Origin: Clostridia bacterium
GTDB lineage: Bacteria > Bacillota > Clostridia > TANB77 > CAG-508
Assembly (NCBI GenBank): GCA_900753245.1
Contig: CAADYJ010000048.1
Coordinates: forward strand, 1-31,758
Length of the DNA stretch: 31,758 nucleotides
Direction of reading: 5' to 3'
The notes under the pieces were generated by a model. That model did not search any database and was not told the origin of the DNA. It worked only from the letters and a program-made list of their open reading frames with translations. Both the position numbers and the translations under genes were made by a program. Positions 20,138 to 27,863 of the stretch are shown here, piece by piece. How positions within the stretch are numbered: the first letter of the stretch is position 1; each line of letters starts with the position of its first letter.

Positions 20138-21013
20138 ATGATAGAATTAGAAGATGTATTTTCTAATTTTGAAAGAAAAAATAGAAAATACAATAAGGAA
20201 GAATGGATTGATTATAAAAGAAAAGAAAAACAAGATGTTTATAAGCTAATTGATGAAAGTGCAGAAAAAATAGTACAAAATGGCGAAGAATTTAAGAAAT
20301 ACCTAAATACTTTAAGTAAATTTGAACAATATTCTGTCGCAAATACTTTATTAATAAATGCACAAATGCCAGAAGCAATTATGCTAAAAGATTTTGATAA
20401 CTGGACAAGCATTGGTGGTTATCCAAAGAAAAATAGAAAACCAGATATAAAAATATTAGAACCAGCAGACACTTATATGAGAGAAGATGGTAGTGTTGGA
20501 ACTAATTATAATGTAAAATATTTGACAGATATTTCTCAAGTTAATATAAGGCAAAGAGCAAGAGAAATAAGATATGATGATAAATTATTATTAAAAGTTT
20601 TCTTACAGTCAAGTCAAGCGAGAATTGAAGTTGTAGATAAAATTGAAAATACTGATAGAGTTGCACTATATGATTTTGAAAATGATGTTTTACAAATAGC
20701 TAGATGTGAAGATAGAACAAAACTTTTCAATGAATTGACGCAAGAATTAGCAAAACAAGAAATAGGCGAAAATTGTGATTATGCAGATTTTAAAGTCAAT
20801 GCTGTATCGTATATGATTTGTAAAAAATATAATTTGAATTTTTTAAATTATAATATTACAGATATACCTTATGGTTTAACTACAATGTCAGCAAAGGAGA
20901 TTAGAGAACAATTAGAGCCTATTCATGATTCTATGGAAAGTATAAGTGGAAGAATAAGTCATAATATTGAAAGTATTTCAAGACAAAATAGAGAAAAAGA
21001 ACAAGCAAGATAG
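20138..21013 (+). CDS. ArdC-like ssDNA-binding protein with degenerate metallopeptidase motif
   Basis: ATG 20138 directly follows the pcfB stop and lies behind GGAAAGAGG. The 291-residue product has an ArdC-type N-terminal domain (FKKYLNTLSKFEQYSVANTL, then AIMLKDFDNW). A second domain then aligns in layout with the ArdC metallopeptidase region. Where that family has a zinc motif with histidines (H-E-L-A-H), this protein reads NELTQELAKQEIG, so the zinc ligands appear lost. The following YADFKVNAVSYMICKKYNL fits the family. It probably protects or binds incoming ssDNA without protease activity. The fold assignment is good, the role inferred. Confidence 0.7.
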   Translation: MIELEDVFSNFERKNRKYNKEEWIDYKRKEKQDVYKLIDESAEKIVQNGEEFKKYLNTLSKFEQYSVANTLLINAQMPEAIMLKDFDNWTSIGGYPKKNRKPDIKILEPADTYMREDGSVGTNYNVKYLTDISQVNIRQRAREIRYDDKLLLKVFLQSSQARIEVVDKIENTDRVALYDFENDVLQIARCEDRTKLFNELTQELAKQEIGENCDYADFKVNAVSYMICKKYNLNFLNYNITDIPYGLTTMSAKEIREQLEPIHDSMESISGRISHNIESISRQNREKEQAR

Positions 21014-21023
21014 GAGGCAATTA

Positions 21024-21221
21024 TTGGAAGAACAAATAATTTTAGTTTTAAATAAGTATGAATTTGGTTTAATAGTAAATGCTTTAAATGAACTTCGTAC
21101 AGATTTACAAAAGGAAAACAAAGATAGAGAACCTGTAAATGAATTGCTTTTAAGATTACTAAATACCCCAGTAAAAAAGAAAAGTATATTTAAAAGAGAG
21201 CGAATAGTAAGCGAAAGATAA
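21024..21221 (+). CDS. Small conserved-looking protein, paralogue of the product at 483
   Basis: TTG 21024 follows TAGGAGGC at good spacing; the frame is open further upstream but only inside the previous gene. The 65-residue product begins LEEQIILVLNKYEFGLIV and ends in a basic tail. Its core (LIVNALNELRTDLQKEN, PVNELLLRLLN) is clearly related to the 48-residue protein at 483-629. It sits directly before virD4 within the mobilisation operon. Function unknown. Confidence 0.7.
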   Translation: MEEQIILVLNKYEFGLIVNALNELRTDLQKENKDREPVNELLLRLLNTPVKKKSIFKRERIVSER

Positions 21222-21240
21222 TAATCAACAAAATACTCTT

Positions 21241-23023
21241 TTGTATATATTAGGAATTATACCAGTTATATGGTTATCATTATTAATAGCACCATATATA
21301 AGGGGTGGACTTGCAGAAGTAATAAAAAAATTTGGCGAAATAAGTTCAAATCCTTTTAATATTATATGGTGCGAGTATAGTTTAAAAACTATAATTATTG
21401 CACTATGTATTTATATTTTAGGAATAGGAATGTATGAATCTACGAGAAAAAATTATCGTAGAAGAGAAGAATATGGTTCAGCAAAATGGGGTATTGTTAG
21501 TGCAATAAATAAAAAATATAGACAAAAGCCATTTTGTGATAATAAAATTTTAACAAAAAATTTAGCTTTAGGATTAGATGGAAAAAGGCATAGAAGAAAC
21601 TTAAATGTTTTAGTATGTGGTGGAAGTGGTGCAGGAAAAACAAGATTTTATTGCAAACCAAATGTTATGCAATGTAGTTCAAAATGCTCCTATGTAATTC
21701 TTGATCCGAAGCGGAGAAATTTTAAGAGATACAGGAAATCTATTAGAGAAAAAAGGTTATGAAGTAAGAGTTTTAGACTTAATCAATATGGAGAAAAGTC
21801 ATTGTTATAATCCTTTTGTATATCTAAAAACTGACAATGATGTGCAAAGATTAGTAACAAATTTATTTAAGAGTACAACTCCTAAACGGAAGTCAAAGCC
21901 AAGATCCTTTTTGGGATACAGCAGGAAGTATGTTATTACTTGCTCTTATTTTTTATCTAAAATATGAAGCGCCAGAAGAAGAGCAGAACTTTCCGATGGT
22001 ACTTGAGATGCTTCGTGCAGCAGATGTAAACGAAGAACAAGAAAATCCTATAAGTGCAGTGGATATTTTATTCGATAAATTGGAATATGAAAATCCAGAA
22101 CATATTGCTTTAAAATATTATAGAAATTATAGGTCAGGTTCTGCAAAGACATTAAAATCAATACAAATTACTTTAGCAGCAAGATTAGAAAAGTTTAACT
22201 TGGAAAGTCTTGCTAATATTGTTAAGTATGATGAATTAGATTTGCCAAGTTTAGGCGAAAAGAAAGTAGCATTATTTGCCTTAATTCCAGATAATGATAC
22301 AAGTTTTAATTTTCTAGTAAGTATTTTATATACACAATTATTTCAACAGTTATTTTATATAGCTGACCATAAATACGGTGGCAGTTTGCCAGTCCATGTT
22401 CATTTTGTGATGGACGAATTTGCAAATGTTAGTCTACCAGATGACTTCGATAAAATTTTAAGTGTAATGAGGTCAAGGTCAGTTTCTGTTTCTATCATTC
22501 TCCAAAACCTAGCACAATTAAAGGCGTTATTCGATAAGCAATGGGAAAGTATTGTACGGAAATTGCGATACTTTTTTGTATTTGGGTGGAAATGAACAAA
22601 GTACCCATAAATATGTATCTGAGCTATTACGGAAAAGAAACAATAGATCTAGATACACATGGGAAAAGTTCAGGGAGAAGTGGTAATTATTCTACAAATT
22701 ATCAAATCGCTGGGAGAGAAAAAATGACACCAGATGAAGTGCGTTTATTAGATAATAATTATGCACTTTGTTTTATTCGTGGCGAAAGACCAATTAAAGA
22801 CTATAAATATGATATTTTAAAACACCCTAATATTGCTTTAACTACTGATGGTGGTGAAAAACCATATATTCATGGCAAAACTGATAAGGCATCAGCTTCT
22901 ATTATTGTGCTAGATGAAAATAATGGAGAAGAAATAGTAACAAATTTTGAAGGAAATGAATTACTAGAAAATTATGAATTATTGTCAGAAGAAGAAGTTG
23001 AGACATTTATTAGGGAGGAATAA
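21241..23023 (+). CDS. virD4: VirD4/TraG coupling protein, four +1 frameshifts at CGG
   Basis: This T4SS coupling ATPase links relaxosome and channel. TTG 21241 starts two N-terminal membrane helices and the typical STRKNYRRREEYGSAKWG. Walker A is CGGSGAGKT (about 127-135); Walker B is VHFVMDEFANV. Skipping C21712, C21887, C22557 and C22630 gives exactly 592 residues. The junctions read ILDPK-GEILRDTG, STTPK-GSQSQDPFWDTAG, WESIV-GNCDTFLYLGG and YVSELL-GKETIDL, all family-typical. The 24-codon piece between the last two sites is open only in the third frame and still reads as perfect TraG sequence. No other coding fault is seen. With four sites in series, ordinary low-efficiency frameshifting would give almost no product. 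Confidence 0.9.
21712..21715 (+). other. CGG +1 frameshift site 3 (virD4, first)
   Basis: AAG then CGGA. Dropping C21712 turns D-P-K-R into D-P-K-G-E, the conserved stretch after the first nucleotide-binding region of VirD4. Confidence 0.85.
21887..21890 (+). other. CGG +1 frameshift site 4 (virD4, second)
   Basis: AAA then CGGA. Dropping C21887 gives T-P-K-G-S-Q-S-Q-D-P-F-W, expected for the family. The unshifted frame stops at 21965-21967. Confidence 0.85.
22557..22560 (+). other. CGG +1 frameshift site 5 (virD4, third)
   Basis: GTA then CGGA. Dropping C22557 gives I-V-G-N-C-D-T-F-L-Y-L-G-G, the conserved motif near the VirD4 C-terminal ATPase region. The unshifted frame stops at 22593-22595. 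Confidence 0.88.
22630..22633 (+). other. CGG +1 frameshift site 6 (virD4, fourth)
   Basis: TTA then CGGA, 73 bases after site 5. Dropping C22630 gives S-E-L-L-G-K-E-T-I, the expected family sequence, and enters the frame that ends at 23023. Confidence 0.88.
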
Positions 23024-23030
23024 ATACACA

Positions 23031-23351
23031 TTGAAAAATAAAAAAATATTAAAACAAGTTTTAAAAAATATTGCAAGAATTTTATTTTATATAGTTATCT
23101 TATTTACAGCACAAGCAAGCAATGTTTTTGCTGCTGATGACCCATTAGCAGTGGTAAATAATCTTTCAAATTTTATCTTTGGATTAATTCGTGCTGTTGG
23201 TATGATTATACTTGGTTTTGGAGTAGTACAAGTTGGTATGAGTTTGAAATCACACGATCCCAGTCAGCGAGCAAATGGAATAATGACTCTAGCAGGTGGA
23301 ATTGTAATCACATTTGCAAAAGAAATTTTAAATATAATAACAGGTGGATAA
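23031..23351 (+). CDS. Maff2/TrbC-like small membrane protein (VirB2-like position)
   Basis: TTG 23031 follows AGGGAGGAA, giving 106 residues. A signal-like N-terminal helix ends in NVFAADDP (a possible signal-peptidase site). Two hydrophobic segments follow (FIFGLIRAVGMIILGFGVVQ and MTLAGGIVITFAKEIL), separated by SHDPSQRANG. This two-helix layout directly downstream of the coupling protein fits the Maff2 or TrbC/VirB2-like subunits of Tn1549-type ICEs, which may form the channel or pilus base. The gene is followed by a terminator. Confidence 0.7.
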   Translation: MKNKKILKQVLKNIARILFYIVILFTAQASNVFAADDPLAVVNNLSNFIFGLIRAVGMIILGFGVVQVGMSLKSHDPSQRANGIMTLAGGIVITFAKEILNIITGG

Positions 23352-23353
23352 CA

Positions 23354-23378
23354 AGGGCAAGTTTATAGCTTGCCTTTT
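23354..23378 (+). terminator. Rho-independent terminator
   Basis: GGCAAG (23356-23361) pairs with CTTGCC (23369-23374) around a seven-base loop, extended by A/T and G-U pairs into TTTT. It separates the Maff2-like gene from the methyltransferase gene, so the latter may have its own expression level. Confidence 0.65.
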
Positions 23379-23393
23379 AAAAGGGAGTGAAAA

Positions 23394-23972
23394 ATGAGAA
23401 AAAAATATCAAATAATTTATGCTGATCCACCTTGGCAATATAAAGTGTGGTCAAAAAAAGAAAAGAAAAGAAGTGCTGAAAATCATTATCCGACTATGAA
23501 AATAGAAGAAATTATTGGTTTGAAAGAATGTATAGAAAATATTTCTGATGAAAATTGTATTTTGTTTTTATGGGTTACATTCCCATGTTTATTAGAAGGA
23601 CTAGAAGTTATGAAACAATGGGGATTTAAGTATAAAACTTGTGGATTTAATTGGGTAAAAAGAAATAAAAAAAGTAACACATATTTTTTTGGATTAGGTT
23701 ATTGGACAAGAGCAAATTCAGAAATTTGTTTAATTGGAACAAAAGGAACAATAAAAAGAAAATCCAGTAGTGTATTTCAGATTATAGATACGCCAATAGA
23801 AGAACACAGTAAAAAACCAGCAGTTGTAAGAGAAAAAATTGTTGAACTTGTTGGAGATTTACCAAGAATTGAATTGTTTGCAAGAGAAAAAACTAAAGGC
23901 TGGGATGTATGGGGTAATGAAGTCGAAAGTGATATTGAATTAGAAAATTATAGGATGGGGGTTGAAAATTGA
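23394..23972 (+). CDS. MT-A70 family adenine N6-methyltransferase
   Basis: ATG 23394 follows AAGGGAGTG. The 192-residue protein is a single-domain MT-A70 enzyme. The catalytic DPPW is in IIYADPPWQYK (residues about 11-14). ENHYPTMKIEEI follows, and CILFLWVTFPCLLE, TCGFNWVKRNK and the C-terminal RIELFAREKTKGWDVWGNE are all standard for the family. It would add N6-methyladenine to DNA, probably to mark element DNA against restriction. It sits inside the channel gene cluster and its end overlaps the trbL start. The target sequence cannot be read from the protein. Confidence 0.88.
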   Translation: MRKKYQIIYADPPWQYKVWSKKEKKRSAENHYPTMKIEEIIGLKECIENISDENCILFLWVTFPCLLEGLEVMKQWGFKYKTCGFNWVKRNKKSNTYFFGLGYWTRANSEICLIGTKGTIKRKSSSVFQIIDTPIEEHSKKPAVVREKIVELVGDLPRIELFAREKTKGWDVWGNEVESDIELENYRMGVEN

Positions 23973-24800
23973 ATTGGGTTGTAGGAAATTTACAAAATGC
24001 AATCGAAACATGGAACTCTAAATTAAGCGAAATATGGACACTTGTTTCTCAATCTCCTGTTGATTTTAAAGGTGGAACAATTTGGAATGTAATTACTAAT
24101 ATTCATGGTGCAATGCAAGCAATAGGACTAGCATTATTAGTATTATTTTTTGTTATTGGAGTAATGAAAACTTGTGGGAGTTTTGCAGAAGTTAAAAAGC
24201 CAGAACACGCATTGAAACTTTTTATTCGTTTTGCAATAGCAAAAGCAATGGTAACATATGGTTTGGAATTAATGATGGCAATATTTAAAATAGTACAAGG
24301 AATTGCAAGTACAATAATGACATCAGCAGGACTCGGAGGAACAACACAAACTGTTTTACCAAATGAAATAATACAAGCAGTTGAAGCTTGTAATTTTTTT
24401 GAAAGCATACCATTGTGGGCAGTTACATTAATACGGAGGACTATTTATAACAGTTCTTTCATTTGTAATGATATTAACTGTATATGGAAGATTCTTTAAA
24501 ATATATCTTTATACAGCATTATCTCCAGTAGCACTTGCTAGTTTTGCTGGAGAGCCAACACAGAACATTGGTAGAAGCTTTATAAAAGGTTACAGTGCAG
24601 TTTGCTTAGAAGGTGTAATTATTATGCTTTCATGCGTAATATTTTCATTATTTGCATCAAGTCCACCAGTTATAGATACAAATGCAGCAGCAGTGAATAT
24701 GGTATGGAAATATATAGGAGAACTAATATTTAATATGTTGGTATTGGTTGGAACGGTAAAAATTTCAGATAGATTAGTAAGAGAAATGTTAGGCATATAG
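23969..24800 (+). CDS. trbL: TrbL/VirB6-like inner-membrane channel protein, one +1 frameshift at CGG
   Basis: TTG 23969 overlaps the methyltransferase stop and lies behind GGGGG. Skipping C24434 gives 276 residues. The protein is polytopic: helices near AIGLALLVLFFVIGVMK, ALKLFIRFAIAKAMVTYG, WAVTLI-GGLFITVLSFVMIL, GVIIMLSCVIFSLFA and LIFNMLVLVGTV. It also has the YGRFFKIYLYTALSPVALAS segment typical of TrbL/VirB6-like subunits of this ICE type. The break falls inside a membrane helix; unshifted, translation ends at 24499 and the protein loses its C-terminal half. The segment after the join has no start or ribosome site of its own, so it is not a separate gene. Confidence 0.85.
24434..24437 (+). 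other. CGG +1 frameshift site 7 (trbL)
   Basis: ATA then CGGA, followed by GGA. Dropping C24434 gives T-L-I-G-G-L-F-I within a membrane helix. As at site 2, the zero frame reads CGG AGG and the bases GGAGGA resemble a ribosome site. Confidence 0.85.
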
Positions 24801-24809
24801 GAGGTAAAA

Positions 24810-25139
24810 TTGAAGGTAACAATAGAAGAGATAGAAGAAGATTTATGTGATTTGGATACAGAATATAGAGAAGCTTTAGCAAAAGGTTTAGTTGATATGA
24901 AATATTTAAGTGATACACCTTTATCATTGAAATATGGAACAGATATGCAACAGCAAGAGTTAAAAAGAGTTTATTCAAAACCTTTATCAGGAAAGCAATT
25001 AAAAGATATTATTAACTATATTTCAAAAGATATGCAGGGAGATTATCAATATGGAAGATATAAAGGTATAGCTTCTATGTATTTAAATATAGCAGACCAA
25101 ATTATAGCAGATAAAAATAAAGGAAGAGAGGCAAGATAA
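24810..25139 (+). CDS. Hypothetical protein, 109 residues, between trbL and prgI
   Basis: TTG 24810 follows ATAGGAGGT. The soluble, charged protein begins LKVTIEEIEEDLCDLDTEYR and has KPLSGKQLKDIINYISKDMQ in its second half. It contains no membrane helix and no domain I recognise. It lies between two channel-protein genes with tight spacing on both sides, which argues for a role in or next to the transfer apparatus. Confidence 0.7.
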   Translation: MKVTIEEIEEDLCDLDTEYREALAKGLVDMKYLSDTPLSLKYGTDMQQQELKRVYSKPLSGKQLKDIINYISKDMQGDYQYGRYKGIASMYLNIADQIIADKNKGREAR

Positions 25140-25140
25140 A

Positions 25141-25548
25141 CTGGAAGTAAAAATAAATAAAGAGATAAGAGATTTTACAGAAAGTATATTCTTTGGTTTA
25201 TCATTAAGACAATTTATCTTTTCAATATTAGCTTGTATAGTTGCTGTTATTGTATATTTTGTATTAAAACCATTCTTTGGAATAGAAACATTATCATGGT
25301 TGTGCATATTATGTGCAGTTCCTTTTGCTGTAATAGGTTTTTTGAAATATAACGGAATGACAGCTGAAAAGTTTATTAGTGCATGGATAAAATCAGTTAT
25401 TCTAACACCAAATAGATTAACATTTAAACCAAAGAATTTATATTATGAAGAGATGATTATAAGAGAAAAAGAAAAAATAAAAGAAGAAAAGAAAAACAAG
25501 AGGAGGAAAACAAAAACTATTGAAAATTCTAAACAGAACATTATTTAA
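25141..25548 (+). CDS. prgI: PrgI family membrane protein
   Basis: The product (135 residues if it starts at the CTG at 25141) reads EVKINKEIRDFTESIFFGLS, then two membrane helices (LRQFIFSILACIVAVIVYFV and SWLCILCAVPFAVIGFL), then YNGMTAEKFISAWIKS. This is the standard PrgI-like subunit that precedes VirB4 in Tn1549-type modules. The first ATG is only at 25300, between the helices, so the real start must be upstream. A CTG at 25141, two bases after the previous stop and behind GGAAGAGAGG, is the best candidate. The tail is very basic and its end overlaps the virB4 start. Confidence 0.82.
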   Translation: MEVKINKEIRDFTESIFFGLSLRQFIFSILACIVAVIVYFVLKPFFGIETLSWLCILCAVPFAVIGFLKYNGMTAEKFISAWIKSVILTPNRLTFKPKNLYYEEMIIREKEKIKEEKKNKRRKTKTIENSKQNII

Positions 25549-27863
25549 GAAAGACAAGGAAAAGTTTAAAATACCAAAAAGTGTGCAAGATGCCATACCC
25601 ATTGATGCAATGTGGGAAGATGGCATCTTTTTAGTTGGAAAAAATAAATATTCTAAATGTTTTAAATTTACAGATATAAATTATTCTGTTGCCAGTAGAG
25701 AAGATAAAGAAGAAATGTTTTTAGAATATTCAGAACTTTTAAATTCCTTTGACACAGGGGCAACAAGTAAAATTACTATAATAAATAGAAGATTAAATAA
25801 ACTAGATTTTCAAAAGACAATGTTTATTAAATTAGAAGATGATGAGTTAGATAAATATAGAAAAGAATATAATAAAATGCTTTTAGATAAAGCAACAGCG
25901 TCAAATGGAATTGTGCAAGAAAAGTGCATAACTATAACAATAGAAAAGAAAAATATAGAAGATGCAAGATTATATTTTTTACGAATTGGAACGGAATTAA
26001 TAAATAAATTTAAAGAATTAGGTTCTGTATGTGTTGAGCTAGAAGCGGTAGAAAGATTACAACTTTTTCATGATTTTTATAGAGTTGGAGAAGAAACAGC
26101 CTTTAATTTTGACTTTATTTCAAATATGAGAAAAGGACATAGTTTTAAAGATTATATTTGTCCTGACACTTTTGAAATAAAAGATGATTATATAAAAATT
26201 GGTAATAGATATGCTAGAGTTTTATTTTTAAAAGAGTATGCAAATTATATTAAAGATAGTATGGTTGCAGAACTTACAGATATAAATAAAAACTCAATGA
26301 TGAGTATAGATGTAATACCGATTGCAATGGACGAAGCAGTTCGAGAAGCAGAAAATAGAAGATTAGGAGTAGAAACGAATATAACTAATTGGCAACGCAG
26401 ACAGAACGCGAATAATAACTTCTCTGCTATAATCCCTTATGATTTAGAGATGCAAAGGGAACAAAGCAAAGAATTTTTAGATGACTTAATAACACGAGAT
26501 CAAAGAATGTTCATGTCTGTTTTAACTATGGTACACACAGCAGAAACAAAAGAAGAATTAGACAACGATACAGAAGAAATATTGACAATAGCAAGGAAAA
26601 ACTTATGTCAGTTTGGAGTTCTTAGATTTCAACAATTAGATGGATTAAATACAGCAATGCCATTTGGAGTTAGAAAAATTGATACTTTAAGAACTTTGAC
26701 AACAGAGTCCCTTGCTGTTTTTATGCCGTTTAGAGTACAAGAAATTAGAGAAACCAATGGAATATATTACGGACAAAATGTTATATCAAAAAATATGATA
26801 ATAGCAGATAGAAAAAAATTATTAAATGGAAATAGTTTAGTTTTTGGAGTAAGTGGAAGTGGTAAATCTTTTATAACAAAAGAAGAAATTGTTTTTACTA
26901 TGCTTAAAGATAAAAACGCAGATGTAATCGTTATTGATCCAGAAAATGAATATACTCCATTAGTAAAAGCACTAGGTGGAGAAGTTATAAAAGTTTCAGC
27001 TACAAGTGGAAATCATATAAATGCTATGGACATGAACAAGAATTACGCAGATGGAGCAAATCCTGTTATTTTGAAATCAGAATTTATACTTTCACTTTGT
27101 GAACAACTTATAGGAAGTGATAATTTAGGAGCAAAACAAAAATCAATAATTGATAGATGCACGGCAAGTACCTATCGTTATTACTTACAAGGAAACTATC
27201 AAGGAACGCCACCAACATTACAAGACTTTTATCAAGAATTGTTAAAACAAGAAGAAACAGAAGCAAAAGAAATAGCACTTGCTATTGAACTTTTTGTAAA
27301 TGGTAGTTTAAATACTTTTGCAAAACAAACTAATGTAGATACAGAAAATAGATTAATTTGCTATAATATTTTAGATTTAGGAAAACAATTATTACCACTT
27401 GGTATGTTAGTAGTTTTAGATTCAATACTAAATAGAATAACACAAAATAGGGCAAAAGGAAGAAACACTTATATATTTATAGATGAGATTTATTTATTAT
27501 TAAGAAATGAATATTCAGCAAATTTCTTATATACACTTTGGAAAAGAGTTAGAAAATATGGAGCATATTTAATAGGAATAACACAAAATGTTGAAGATAT
27601 GTTACAAAATAATACAGCTAGAGCAATGATGGCAAATAGTGAATTGATTATTATGCTTAATCAGGCTAGTACAGATAGAGCAGAACTTGCAAAACTACTT
27701 AATATATCAGATTTACAATTATCATATATTACAAATGTTGGAGCTGGAGAAGGTTTATTAAAAATAGGTAGTTCATTGATTCCTTTTTCTAATAAATTTC
27801 CAAAAGATACAGAATTGTATAAATTAATGACAACAAAATTACGGAGAAGGTGCAACTATATAA
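25520..27863 (+). CDS. virB4: VirB4/TraE ATPase, ending through a +1 frameshift at CGG
   Basis: This is the energising ATPase of the mating channel. TTG 25520 lies behind AGAGGAGGA in the prgI tail. Walker A is GVSGSGKS (about residue 443); Walker B is YIFIDEIYLLL (about 651). YGAYLIGITQNVEDML and the terminal FSNKFPKDTELYKLMTTK follow. Skipping C27842 adds LGEGATI and reaches TAA 27861-27863, giving 780 residues, close to the family's usual end (MTTKxGE). Without the skip the frame has no stop and runs on in frame through the whole sortase gene, giving a 1023-residue fusion. The TAA overlaps the sortase ATG. Confidence 0.88.
27842..27845 (+). other. CGG +1 frameshift site 8 (virB4 end)
   Basis: TTA then CGGA. 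Dropping C27842 gives K-L-G-E-G-A-T-I-stop. Reading CGG normally instead fuses VirB4 to the sortase, because both genes happen to share a frame. Confidence 0.8.

Noticed and set aside
1450..27845. Simple pseudogenisation of parA, virD4, trbL, virB4 and the helicase gene
   Set aside because: All eight faults are the same insertion in the same codon phase before glycine. No stop mutations, deletions or other indels occur in these genes.
1450..27845. CGG reassigned to another amino acid
   Set aside because: A simple reassignment does not change frame, but all eight sites need a one-base skip to continue the protein. An unassigned CGG is still possible as the trigger.
1450..27845. Ordinary homopolymer sequencing error
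   Set aside because: The extra base is a C that is not part of a homopolymer, and many other GGA/GGT glycine codons are unaffected. A systematic base-modification artefact cannot be fully excluded without reads.
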